Assembly (NCBI GenBank): GCA_964058845.1
Contig: CAXKVR010000062.1
Location: 1-64,000, forward strand
Reading direction: 5' to 3'
From: Carex sylvatica
Lineage: Eukaryota; Streptophyta; Magnoliopsida; Poales; Cyperaceae
DNA length: 64,000 nucleotides
Shown: in pieces, positions 11,504 through 24,151 of the stretch
Position numbering within the stretch: position 1 is the first letter of the stretch
Layout of the letters: each line of letters starts with the position of its first letter
Notes under the pieces: generated by a model
What the model was told of the DNA's origin: nothing
Database searches by the model: none
The model's input: the letters and a program-made list of their open reading frames with translations, nothing else
Made by a program: the position numbers and the translations under genes

Positions 11504-13054
11504 TTATCCATCAAAAGATACATTCAACTGACCATACAAAGAATTGTCTCGCTCCCCACTTGAGACTTGAGGATGTTGCACGCTAACATTACGTTGTACT
11601 TTTTTCGTCTGAGATGTTGTATCGTCCATCCGAGATTGGTGTCGCCTATTACGAGGAGTAGATTGGCAGGCGGGGGGTTCTGTGAGATCCAATTAAGGAT
11701 GTCGTTCTCGAAATAGTTAACAATTTCATGTCTCTGACCTCTGAAATTAAGAGAGAAATCACATAAATAATCTTGTATTCACAAGTGTAATTGTCTCTTA
11801 CAGAGCCTGTATATATGTATGCTGTTACAATTGGTACGGTAATTACATGTTTACCATTCCTCTTAACCATAATCTGTTACAAACCATCAGGCTAATTGTA
11901 ACTATTAGTTATATACATTTGACTGGTCAACATTCTAACTAATTGACTCTGTTAATTGTTATATTGTTCACAAAATGTTTCAGTATTCATTGTAATGTCT
12001 TTCATTTGAATTAATTAAATAAATAAGAAAAAGAACCGATTCAGTACAGAATATGCTATGTGTGTGCACTAGTAAACATTCTTGTGCCAAGCACACTATA
12101 ACTGTGCAGTTCTAACTTTTGCACCGACTAAGACTAATCAATTGTTTATAATTACGTAAAAATACTAATAAATGGAATATCAAGTGCAGGTATATTCAGT
12201 GTGTTGTACTCTAATTGTGCATGATTTGGGATCATTTCAAGATCTGTAGATATGGCCTTGCTTGAGATTATTTTTATGGTTGGTACTGTACCAGTATGGG
12301 TATTGTTGGCCCTCCCTTTGCTATATATGCATGAATGGCTGGTGCAGTCACAAGAGGGTTGGTACAAGGACAATGCACAACACTTAATGCCTATATGCAA
12401 GCTGTTACAAACTTTTAGGCCTATATGCTGACGAAATATTTTAAAAGTAAGAATTGAAAATCGTGCAGACAAAATGAAAATTTAAATTTAAAATAATTTT
12501 TCGCTAGATAAGAAAGTCCAATGTTGACTTTGAAATATGTCCTGAGTTCGCTAAGAATTGAAACCGCATCGAAAATACGAAGTTCTGGACCTTTATAGAT
12601 CCAGTGCGTTCGCACTGGTGGTGAGTGCGGATGGTTAATCCGCACTGACTCCAGTTCTTTTTTCGAAATCTTACTAAGTCCTGAGTGCGGGTGTCTTGAC
12701 CCGCACTGAATTTCAATGCATACGCATTAGGCTCGGACTTTTCTTGATTAAATGTCGTTTTGATAAAAAATTGACTAAGTACTGAGTGCGTCCGCACTCA
12801 TGAATTTCTTGTGTCATCCAAAGCGGAACAGCATCTACCTTAAAAATATTGGCATAGGCTCTGAGGAATCTAGGGTATTCAATTCCTAAAGCTTCCAAAG
12901 AAGACCCAATGAAATTTTAGACCAGAGATGGATCGCCATTTTTAGGGACCGAGCACTGCATATCCCAGAACGCAAAAGACTTCACGCTATGCATCGACCG
13001 AACCAGGCTCAGGTGAACAGCCGATCGGGGTTTCATCAAGAGAAAGGGAAACAT
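11504..13054 (-). pseudogene. NYN-nuclease-like pseudogene, array copy 1
   Basis: Reading from ATG 13,054: a basic, Met/Ser-rich leader resembling an organelle-targeting peptide, then VKSFAFWDMQCSVPKNGDP, which aligns with the NYN start (V.T.VWWDIENCPVPKG.D). A TAA at 12,917-12,919 ends this frame after 45 codons, but the same frame continues as NFIGSSLEALGIEYPRF and ANIFKVDAVPLWMTQEIHEC, which fits the domain as far as the ALSSTG-like helix. After the hairpins and an intron, exon 2 (11,738 down to 11,575) gives ILNWISQNPPPANLLLIIGD and TIQHLRRKKYNVMLACN. A deletion then joins it out of frame (TGA 11,524-11,526) to the last exon, whose own frame ends at 11,504. The acidic residues of the family are degraded (WDIEN to WDMQ; AYGD to AYAN; GDRDF to GDTNL). 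A functional product is unlikely unless the 45-residue leader peptide is used. Confidence 0.7.
12601..12799. repeat. hairpin cluster of the array unit (first instance)
   Basis: Five stem-loops lie within 200 bp: 12,601-12,618 (CCAGTGCG/CGCACTGG), 12,624-12,646 (AGTGCGGAT/ATCCGCACT), 12,684-12,707 (AGTGCGGGT/ACCCGCACT), 12,715-12,728 (AATGC/GCATT) and 12,784-12,799 (GAGTGCG/CGCACTC). Loops are 2-6 nt and four of the stems share AGTGCG. The cluster recurs every 2,108 bp through the array. It sits between NYN exon 1 and the intron, where the family would be expected to continue coding. Confidence 0.9.
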
Positions 13055-13187
13055 AGCTAAGTTCTCTCTGTGAAGAGGAAGAAGAACAAGAAGAGAGGAG
13101 GCGGGAGGAGGGAGAGAGAGAAAATAGAGGAGGCGGGAGGAGGGAAAGAGAGAGAGAATGAAGCTCTGCTGGCCTAGTTTAACAGAA

Positions 13188-13230
13188 AATTGGGTTTATC
13201 TTAATCGGCCCATTCAGCCCGGTCGCCTAA
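13188..13230 (-). promoter_or_regulatory. Site II-like promoter elements upstream of each array gene copy
   Basis: On the minus strand this reads GGGCTGAATGGGCCGATTAA, two TGGGCY-type (Site II) motifs about 150 bp upstream of the ATG at 13,054. A CT-rich 5' UTR (13,060-13,165) lies between. Site II pairs are common in plant promoters of ribosomal and mitochondrial-protein genes. The same block recurs at 2,108-bp steps in the array. Transcription is an inference. Confidence 0.45.
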
Positions 13231-13611
13231 TATGGGTTGTCCACTAAATAAATAATTTATCAAAGAAACAAATAGTAGTCCATAATTGTGTGACGAAGAT
13301 TTTGTAGACCATTTGTAGACAAAAGGACTGACAGCAAAAAAACCAATTGTCTTTAAATTCATTGGATATCGAATTTTTAATAGTTAAAATATTTTCGTTC
13401 ACATGGAGAGACAACTGTGCGTTTGCCTTCCACGGGCAAACACGACCACCGCATCAACTTAAACTTAAAGAGAATGTTTTAATGTAATAAAAATAATATA
13501 AAATGTTTATCCTGTTTTAAACCGGTTTTTTTAAAACCGAGTTATATTTTTAATGAAAACAAAACTGGTCCATTAAATCGTGTGGTTCAATAGTAACTAG
13601 AAACACATTCA

Positions 13612-15162
13612 TTATCCATCAAAAGATACATTCAACTGACCATACAAAGAATTGTCTCGCTCCCCACTTGAGACTTGAGGATGTTGCACGCTAACATTAC
13701 GTTGTACTTTTTTCGTCTGAGATGTTGTATCGTCCATCCGAGATTGGTGTCGCCTATTACGAGGAGTAGATTGGCAGGCGGGGGGTTCTGTGAGATCCAA
13801 TTAAGGATGTCGTTCTCGAAATAGTTAACAATTTCATGTCTCTGACCTCTGAAATTAAGAGAGAAATCACATAAATAATCTTGTATTCACAAGTGTAATT
13901 GTCTCTTACAGAGCCTGTATATATGTAGGCTGTTACAATTGGTACGGTAATTACATGTTTACCATTCCTCTTAACCATAATCTGTTACAAACCATCAGGC
14001 TAATTGTAACTATTAGTTATATACATTTGACTGGTCAACATTCTAACTAATTGACTCTGTTAATTGTTATATTGTTCACAAAATGTTTCAGTATTCATTG
14101 TAATGTCTTTCATTTGAATTAATTAAATAAATAAGAAAAAGAACCGATTCAGTACAGAATATGCTATGTGTGTGCACTAGTAAACATTCTTGTGCCAAGC
14201 ACACTATAACTGTGCAGTTCTAACTTTTGCACCGACTAAGACTAATCAATTGTTTATAATTACGTAAAAATACTAATAAATGGAATATCAAGTGCAGGTA
14301 TATTCAGTGTGTTGTACTCTAATTGTGCATGATTTGGGATCATTTCAAGATCTGTAGATATGGCCTTGCTTGAGATTATTTTTATGGTTGGTACTGTACC
14401 AGTATGGGTATTGTTGGCCCTCCCTTTGCTATATATGCATGAATGGCTGGTGCAGTCACAAGAGGGTTGGTACAAGGACAATGCACAACACTTAATGCCT
14501 ATATGCAAGCTGTTACAAACTTTTAGGCCTATATGCTGACGAAATATTTTAAAAGTAAGAATTGAAAATCGTGCAGACAAAATGAAAATTTAAATTTAAA
14601 ATAATTTTTCGCTAGATAAGAAAGTCCAATGTTGACTTTGAAATATGTCCTGAGTTCGCTAAGAATTGAAACCGCATCGAAAATACGAAGTTCTGGACCT
14701 TTATAGATCCAGTGCGTTCGCACTGGTGGTGAGTGCGGATGGTTAATCCGCACTGACTCCAGTTCTTTTTTCGAAATCTTACTAAGTCCTGAGTGCGGGT
14801 GTCTTGACCCGCACTGAATTTCAATGCATACGCATTAGGCTCGGACTTTTCTTGATTAAATGTCGTTTTGATAAAAAATTGACTAAGTACTGAGTGCGTC
14901 CGCACTCATGAATTTCTTGTGTCATCCAAAGCGGAACAGCATCTACCTTAAAAATATTGGCATAGGCTCTGAGGAATCTAGGGTATTCAATTCCTAAAGC
15001 TTCCAAAGAAGACCCAATGAAATTTTAGACCAGAGATGGATCGCCATTTTTAGGGACCGAGCACTGCATATCCCAGAACGCAAAAGACTTCACGCTATGC
15101 ATCGACCGAACCAGGCTCAGGTGAACAGCCGATCGGGGTTTCATCAAGAGAAAGGGAAACAT
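13612..15162 (-). pseudogene. NYN-nuclease-like pseudogene, array copy 2
   Basis: Same structure as copy 1 (ATG 15,162; TAA stop in exon 1; exon 2 at 13,846-13,683; deletion fusion to the last exon). It carries the gtaggctg variant at about 13,926 that is otherwise seen only in units 8, 9 and 10, so an edge-type allele sits next to unit 1. Confidence 0.7.
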
Positions 15163-15719
15163 AGCTAAGTTCTCTCTGTGAAGAGGAAGAAGAACAAGAA
15201 GAGAGGAGGCGGGAGGAGGGAGAGAGAGAAAATAGAGGAGGCGGGAGGAGGGAAAGAGAGAGAGAATGAAGCTCTGCTGGCCTAGTTTAACAGAAAATTG
15301 GGTTTATCTTAATCGGCCCATTCAGCCCGGTCGCCTAATATGGGTTGTCCACTAAATAAATAATTTATCAAAGAAACAAATAGTAGTCCATAATTGTGTG
15401 ACGAAGATTTTGTAGACCATTTGTAGACAAAAGGACTGACAGCAAAAAAACCAATTGTCTTTAAATTCATTGGATATCGAATTTTTAATAGTTAAAATAT
15501 TTTCGTTCACATGGAGAGACAACTGTGCGTTTGCCTTCCACGGGCAAACACGACCACCGCATCAACTTAAACTTAAAGAGAATGTTTTAATGTAATAAAA
15601 ATAATATAAAATGTTTATCCTGTTTTAAACCGGTTTTTTTAAAACCGAGTTATATTTTTAATGAAAACAAAACTGGTCCATTAAATCGTGTGGTTCAATA
15701 GTAACTAGAAACACATTCA

Positions 15720-17270
15720 TTATCCATCAAAATATACATTCAACTGACCATACAAAGAATTGTCTCGCTCCCCACTTGAGACTTGAGGATGTTGCACGCT
15801 AACATTACGTTGTACTTTTTTCGTCTGAGATGTTGTATCGTCCATCCGAGATTGGTGTCGCCTATTACGAGGAGTAGATTGGCAGGCGGGGGGTTCTGTG
15901 AGATCCAATTAAGGATGTCGTTCTCGAAATAGTTAACAATTTCATGTCTCTGACCTCTGAAATTAAGAGAGAAATCACATAAATAATCTTGTATTCACAA
16001 GTGTAATTGTCTCTTACAGAGCCTGTATATATGTATGCTGTTACAATTGGTACGGTAATTACATGTTTACCATTCCTCTTAACCATAATCTGTTACAAAC
16101 CATCAGGCTAATTGTAACTATTAGTTATATACATTTGACTGGTCAACATTCTAACTAATTGACTCTGTTAATTGTTATATTGTTCACAAAATGTTTCAGT
16201 ATTCATTGTAATGTCTTTCATTTGAATTAATTAAATAAATAAGAAAAAGAACCGATTCAGTACAGAATATGCTATGTGTGTGCACTAGTAAACATTCTTG
16301 TGCCAAGCACACTATAACTGTGCAGTTCTAACTTTTGCACCGACTAAGACTAATCAATTGTTTATAATTACGTAAAAATACTAATAAATGGAATATCAAG
16401 TGCAGGTATATTCAGTGTGTTGTACTCTAATTGTGCATGATTTGGGATCATTTCAAGATCTGTAGATATGGCCTTGCTTGAGATTATTTTTATGGTTGGT
16501 ACTGTACCAGTATGGGTATTGTTGGCCCTCCCTTTGCTATATATGCATGAATGGCTGGTGCAGTCACAAGAGGGTTGGTACAAGGACAATGCACAACACT
16601 TAATGCCTATATGCAAGCTGTTACAAACTTTTAGGCCTATATGCTGACGAAATATTTTAAAAGTAAGAATTGAAAATCGTGCAGACAAAATGAAAATTTA
16701 AATTTAAAATAATTTTTCGCTAGATAAGAAAGTCCAATGTTGACTTTGAAATATGTCCTGAGTTCGCTAAGAATTGAAACCGCATCGAAAATACGAAGTT
16801 CTGGACCTTTATAGATCCAGTGCGTTCGCACTGGTGGTGAGTGCGGATGGTTAATCCGCACTGACTCCAGTTCTTTTTTCGAAATCTTACTAAGTCCTGA
16901 GTGCGGGTGTCTTGACCCGCACTGAATTTCAATGCATACGCATTAGGCTCGGACTTTTCTTGATTAAATGTCGTTTTGATAAAAAATTGACTAAGTACTG
17001 AGTGCGTCCGCACTCATGAATTTCTTGTGTCATCCAAAGCGGAACAGCATCTACCTTAAAAATATTGGCATAGGCTCTGAGGAATCTAGGGTATTCAATT
17101 CCTAAAGCTTCCAAAGAAGACCCAATGAAATTTTAGACCAGAGATGGATCGCCATTTTTAGGGACCGAGCACTGCATATCCCAGAACGCAAAAGACTTCA
17201 CGCTATGCATCGACCGAACCAGGCTCAGGTGAACAGCCGATCGGGGTTTCATCAAGAGAAAGGGAAACAT
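15720..17270 (-). pseudogene. NYN-nuclease-like pseudogene, array copy 3
   Basis: Same structure. It is the first of four adjacent copies sharing aaaatatac instead of aaaagatac next to the last-exon stop (Tyr instead of Ser in that frame). It looks like part of a homogenised central block. Confidence 0.7.
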
Positions 17271-17827
17271 AGCTAAGTTCTCTCTGTGAAGAGGAAGAAG
17301 AACAAGAAGAGAGGAGGCGGGAGGAGGGAGAGAGAGAAAATAGAGGAGGCGGGAGGAGGGAAAGAGAGAGAGAATGAAGCTCTGCTGGCCTAGTTTAACA
17401 GAAAATTGGGTTTATCTTAATCGGCCCATTCAGCCCGGTCGCCTAATATGGGTTGTCCACTAAATAAATAATTTATCAAAGAAACAAATAGTAGTCCATA
17501 ATTGTGTGACGAAGATTTTGTAGACCATTTGTAGACAAAAGGACTGACAGCAAAAAAACCAATTGTCTTTAAATTCATTGGATATCGAATTTTTAATAGT
17601 TAAAATATTTTCGTTCACATGGAGAGACAACTGTGCGTTTGCCTTCCACGGGCAAACACGACCACCGCATCAACTTAAACTTAAAGAGAATGTTTTAATG
17701 TAATAAAAATAATATAAAATGTTTATCCTGTTTTAAACCGGTTTTTTTAAAACCGAGTTATATTTTTAATGAAAACAAAACTGGTCCATTAAATCGTGTG
17801 GTTCAATAGTAACTAGAAACACATTCA

Positions 17828-19378
17828 TTATCCATCAAAATATACATTCAACTGACCATACAAAGAATTGTCTCGCTCCCCACTTGAGACTTGAGGATGT
17901 TGCACGCTAACATTACGTTGTACTTTTTTCGTCTGAGATGTTGTATCGTCCATCCGAGATTGGTGTCGCCTATTACGAGGAGTAGATTGGCAGGCGGGGG
18001 GTTCTGTGAGATCCAATTAAGGATGTCGTTCTCGAAATAGTTAACAATTTCATGTCTCTGACCTCTGAAATTAAGAGAGAAATCACATAAATAATCTTGT
18101 ATTCACAAGTGTAATTGTCTCTTACAGAGCCTGTATATATGTATGCTGTTACAATTGGTACGGTAATTACATGTTTACCATTCCTCTTAACCATAATCTG
18201 TTACAAACCATCAGGCTAATTGTAACTATTAGTTATATACATTTGACTGGTCAACATTCTAACTAATTGACTCTGTTAATTGTTATATTGTTCACAAAAT
18301 GTTTCAGTATTCATTGTAATGTCTTTCATTTGAATTAATTAAATAAATAAGAAAAAGAACCGATTCAGTACAGAATATGCTATGTGTGTGCACTAGTAAA
18401 CATTCTTGTGCCAAGCACACTATAACTGTGCAGTTCTAACTTTTGCACCGACTAAGACTAATCAATTGTTTATAATTACGTAAAAATACTAATAAATGGA
18501 ATATCAAGTGCAGGTATATTCAGTGTGTTGTACTCTAATTGTGCATGATTTGGGATCATTTCAAGATCTGTAGATATGGCCTTGCTTGAGATTATTTTTA
18601 TGGTTGGTACTGTACCAGTATGGGTATTGTTGGCCCTCCCTTTGCTATATATGCATGAATGGCTGGTGCAGTCACAAGAGGGTTGGTACAAGGACAATGC
18701 ACAACACTTAATGCCTATATGCAAGCTGTTACAAACTTTTAGGCCTATATGCTGACGAAATATTTTAAAAGTAAGAATTGAAAATCGTGCAGACAAAATG
18801 AAAATTTAAATTTAAAATAATTTTTCGCTAGATAAGAAAGTCCAATGTTGACTTTGAAATATGTCCTGAGTTCGCTAAGAATTGAAACCGCATCGAAAAT
18901 ACGAAGTTCTGGACCTTTATAGATCCAGTGCGTTCGCACTGGTGGTGAGTGCGGATGGTTAATCCGCACTGACTCCAGTTCTTTTTTCGAAATCTTACTA
19001 AGTCCTGAGTGCGGGTGTCTTGACCCGCACTGAATTTCAATGCATACGCATTAGGCTCGGACTTTTCTTGATTAAATGTCGTTTTGATAAAAAATTGACT
19101 AAGTACTGAGTGCGTCCGCACTCATGAATTTCTTGTGTCATCCAAAGCGGAACAGCATCTACCTTAAAAATATTGGCATAGGCTCTGAGGAATCTAGGGT
19201 ATTCAATTCCTAAAGCTTCCAAAGAAGACCCAATGAAATTTTAGACCAGAGATGGATCGCCATTTTTAGGGACCGAGCACTGCATATCCCAGAACGCAAA
19301 AGACTTCACGCTATGCATCGACCGAACCAGGCTCAGGTGAACAGCCGATCGGGGTTTCATCAAGAGAAAGGGAAACAT
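17828..19378 (-). pseudogene. NYN-nuclease-like pseudogene, array copy 4
   Basis: Same structure and the same central-block variant as copy 3. No difference from copies 3, 5 and 6 was seen in any open frame. Confidence 0.7.
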
Positions 19379-19935
19379 AGCTAAGTTCTCTCTGTGAAGA
19401 GGAAGAAGAACAAGAAGAGAGGAGGCGGGAGGAGGGAGAGAGAGAAAATAGAGGAGGCGGGAGGAGGGAAAGAGAGAGAGAATGAAGCTCTGCTGGCCTA
19501 GTTTAACAGAAAATTGGGTTTATCTTAATCGGCCCATTCAGCCCGGTCGCCTAATATGGGTTGTCCACTAAATAAATAATTTATCAAAGAAACAAATAGT
19601 AGTCCATAATTGTGTGACGAAGATTTTGTAGACCATTTGTAGACAAAAGGACTGACAGCAAAAAAACCAATTGTCTTTAAATTCATTGGATATCGAATTT
19701 TTAATAGTTAAAATATTTTCGTTCACATGGAGAGACAACTGTGCGTTTGCCTTCCACGGGCAAACACGACCACCGCATCAACTTAAACTTAAAGAGAATG
19801 TTTTAATGTAATAAAAATAATATAAAATGTTTATCCTGTTTTAAACCGGTTTTTTTAAAACCGAGTTATATTTTTAATGAAAACAAAACTGGTCCATTAA
19901 ATCGTGTGGTTCAATAGTAACTAGAAACACATTCA

Positions 19936-21486
19936 TTATCCATCAAAATATACATTCAACTGACCATACAAAGAATTGTCTCGCTCCCCACTTGAGACTT
20001 GAGGATGTTGCACGCTAACATTACGTTGTACTTTTTTCGTCTGAGATGTTGTATCGTCCATCCGAGATTGGTGTCGCCTATTACGAGGAGTAGATTGGCA
20101 GGCGGGGGGTTCTGTGAGATCCAATTAAGGATGTCGTTCTCGAAATAGTTAACAATTTCATGTCTCTGACCTCTGAAATTAAGAGAGAAATCACATAAAT
20201 AATCTTGTATTCACAAGTGTAATTGTCTCTTACAGAGCCTGTATATATGTATGCTGTTACAATTGGTACGGTAATTACATGTTTACCATTCCTCTTAACC
20301 ATAATCTGTTACAAACCATCAGGCTAATTGTAACTATTAGTTATATACATTTGACTGGTCAACATTCTAACTAATTGACTCTGTTAATTGTTATATTGTT
20401 CACAAAATGTTTCAGTATTCATTGTAATGTCTTTCATTTGAATTAATTAAATAAATAAGAAAAAGAACCGATTCAGTACAGAATATGCTATGTGTGTGCA
20501 CTAGTAAACATTCTTGTGCCAAGCACACTATAACTGTGCAGTTCTAACTTTTGCACCGACTAAGACTAATCAATTGTTTATAATTACGTAAAAATACTAA
20601 TAAATGGAATATCAAGTGCAGGTATATTCAGTGTGTTGTACTCTAATTGTGCATGATTTGGGATCATTTCAAGATCTGTAGATATGGCCTTGCTTGAGAT
20701 TATTTTTATGGTTGGTACTGTACCAGTATGGGTATTGTTGGCCCTCCCTTTGCTATATATGCATGAATGGCTGGTGCAGTCACAAGAGGGTTGGTACAAG
20801 GACAATGCACAACACTTAATGCCTATATGCAAGCTGTTACAAACTTTTAGGCCTATATGCTGACGAAATATTTTAAAAGTAAGAATTGAAAATCGTGCAG
20901 ACAAAATGAAAATTTAAATTTAAAATAATTTTTCGCTAGATAAGAAAGTCCAATGTTGACTTTGAAATATGTCCTGAGTTCGCTAAGAATTGAAACCGCA
21001 TCGAAAATACGAAGTTCTGGACCTTTATAGATCCAGTGCGTTCGCACTGGTGGTGAGTGCGGATGGTTAATCCGCACTGACTCCAGTTCTTTTTTCGAAA
21101 TCTTACTAAGTCCTGAGTGCGGGTGTCTTGACCCGCACTGAATTTCAATGCATACGCATTAGGCTCGGACTTTTCTTGATTAAATGTCGTTTTGATAAAA
21201 AATTGACTAAGTACTGAGTGCGTCCGCACTCATGAATTTCTTGTGTCATCCAAAGCGGAACAGCATCTACCTTAAAAATATTGGCATAGGCTCTGAGGAA
21301 TCTAGGGTATTCAATTCCTAAAGCTTCCAAAGAAGACCCAATGAAATTTTAGACCAGAGATGGATCGCCATTTTTAGGGACCGAGCACTGCATATCCCAG
21401 AACGCAAAAGACTTCACGCTATGCATCGACCGAACCAGGCTCAGGTGAACAGCCGATCGGGGTTTCATCAAGAGAAAGGGAAACAT
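19936..21486 (-). pseudogene. NYN-nuclease-like pseudogene, array copy 5
   Basis: Same structure and central-block variant. It is indistinguishable from copies 3, 4 and 6 in its open frames, which suggests very recent copying or gene conversion. Confidence 0.7.
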
Positions 21487-22043
21487 AGCTAAGTTCTCTC
21501 TGTGAAGAGGAAGAAGAACAAGAAGAGAGGAGGCGGGAGGAGGGAGAGAGAGAAAATAGAGGAGGCGGGAGGAGGGAAAGAGAGAGAGAATGAAGCTCTG
21601 CTGGCCTAGTTTAACAGAAAATTGGGTTTATCTTAATCGGCCCATTCAGCCCGGTCGCCTAATATGGGTTGTCCACTAAATAAATAATTTATCAAAGAAA
21701 CAAATAGTAGTCCATAATTGTGTGACGAAGATTTTGTAGACCATTTGTAGACAAAAGGACTGACAGCAAAAAAACCAATTGTCTTTAAATTCATTGGATA
21801 TCGAATTTTTAATAGTTAAAATATTTTCGTTCACATGGAGAGACAACTGTGCGTTTGCCTTCCACGGGCAAACACGACCACCGCATCAACTTAAACTTAA
21901 AGAGAATGTTTTAATGTAATAAAAATAATATAAAATGTTTATCCTGTTTTAAACCGGTTTTTTTAAAACCGAGTTATATTTTTAATGAAAACAAAACTGG
22001 TCCATTAAATCGTGTGGTTCAATAGTAACTAGAAACACATTCA

Positions 22044-23594
22044 TTATCCATCAAAATATACATTCAACTGACCATACAAAGAATTGTCTCGCTCCCCACT
22101 TGAGACTTGAGGATGTTGCACGCTAACATTACGTTGTACTTTTTTCGTCTGAGATGTTGTATCGTCCATCCGAGATTGGTGTCGCCTATTACGAGGAGTA
22201 GATTGGCAGGCGGGGGGTTCTGTGAGATCCAATTAAGGATGTCGTTCTCGAAATAGTTAACAATTTCATGTCTCTGACCTCTGAAATTAAGAGAGAAATC
22301 ACATAAATAATCTTGTATTCACAAGTGTAATTGTCTCTTACAGAGCCTGTATATATGTATGCTGTTACAATTGGTACGGTAATTACATGTTTACCATTCC
22401 TCTTAACCATAATCTGTTACAAACCATCAGGCTAATTGTAACTATTAGTTATATACATTTGACTGGTCAACATTCTAACTAATTGACTCTGTTAATTGTT
22501 ATATTGTTCACAAAATGTTTCAGTATTCATTGTAATGTCTTTCATTTGAATTAATTAAATAAATAAGAAAAAGAACCGATTCAGTACAGAATATGCTATG
22601 TGTGTGCACTAGTAAACATTCTTGTGCCAAGCACACTATAACTGTGCAGTTCTAACTTTTGCACCGACTAAGACTAATCAATTGTTTATAATTACGTAAA
22701 AATACTAATAAATGGAATATCAAGTGCAGGTATATTCAGTGTGTTGTACTCTAATTGTGCATGATTTGGGATCATTTCAAGATCTGTAGATATGGCCTTG
22801 CTTGAGATTATTTTTATGGTTGGTACTGTACCAGTATGGGTATTGTTGGCCCTCCCTTTGCTATATATGCATGAATGGCTGGTGCAGTCACAAGAGGGTT
22901 GGTACAAGGACAATGCACAACACTTAATGCCTATATGCAAGCTGTTACAAACTTTTAGGCCTATATGCTGACGAAATATTTTAAAAGTAAGAATTGAAAA
23001 TCGTGCAGACAAAATGAAAATTTAAATTTAAAATAATTTTTCGCTAGATAAGAAAGTCCAATGTTGACTTTGAAATATGTCCTGAGTTCGCTAAGAATTG
23101 AAACCGCATCGAAAATACGAAGTTCTGGACCTTTATAGATCCAGTGCGTTCGCACTGGTGGTGAGTGCGGATGGTTAATCCGCACTGACTCCAGTTCTTT
23201 TTTCGAAATCTTACTAAGTCCTGAGTGCGGGTGTCTTGACCCGCACTGAATTTCAATGCATACGCATTAGGCTCGGACTTTTCTTGATTAAATGTCGTTT
23301 TGATAAAAAATTGACTAAGTACTGAGTGCGTCCGCACTCATGAATTTCTTGTGTCATCCAAAGCGGAACAGCATCTACCTTAAAAATATTGGCATAGGCT
23401 CTGAGGAATCTAGGGTATTCAATTCCTAAAGCTTCCAAAGAAGACCCAATGAAATTTTAGACCAGAGATGGATCGCCATTTTTAGGGACCGAGCACTGCA
23501 TATCCCAGAACGCAAAAGACTTCACGCTATGCATCGACCGAACCAGGCTCAGGTGAACAGCCGATCGGGGTTTCATCAAGAGAAAGGGAAACAT
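22044..23594 (-). pseudogene. NYN-nuclease-like pseudogene, array copy 6
   Basis: Same structure. It is the last of the four copies carrying the aaaatatac variant. Confidence 0.7.
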
Positions 23595-24151
23595 AGCTAA
23601 GTTCTCTCTGTGAAGAGGAAGAAGAACAAGAAGAGAGGAGGCGGGAGGAGGGAGAGAGAGAAAATAGAGGAGGCGGGAGGAGGGAAAGAGAGAGAGAATG
23701 AAGCTCTGCTGGCCTAGTTTAACAGAAAATTGGGTTTATCTTAATCGGCCCATTCAGCCCGGTCGCCTAATATGGGTTGTCCACTAAATAAATAATTTAT
23801 CAAAGAAACAAATAGTAGTCCATAATTGTGTGACGAAGATTTTGTAGACCATTTGTAGACAAAAGGACTGACAGCAAAAAAACCAATTGTCTTTAAATTC
23901 ATTGGATATCGAATTTTTAATAGTTAAAATATTTTCGTTCACATGGAGAGACAACTGTGCGTTTGCCTTCCACGGGCAAACACGACCACCGCATCAACTT
24001 AAACTTAAAGAGAATGTTTTAATGTAATAAAAATAATATAAAATGTTTATCCTGTTTTAAACCGGTTTTTTTAAAACCGAGTTATATTTTTAATGAAAAC
24101 AAAACTGGTCCATTAAATCGTGTGGTTCAATAGTAACTAGAAACACATTCA

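Noticed and set aside
12152..12472. 106-residue minus-strand open frame repeated in every unit
   Set aside because: It lies in the intron between the NYN exons, has no recognisable domain, and its perfect repetition only reflects the recent array.
12604..12799. CRISPR-like array (palindromic repeats with varying spacers)
   Set aside because: The window is a plant nuclear genome. The spacing between stems is irregular inside the unit, there are no spacers of constant length, and no cas genes.
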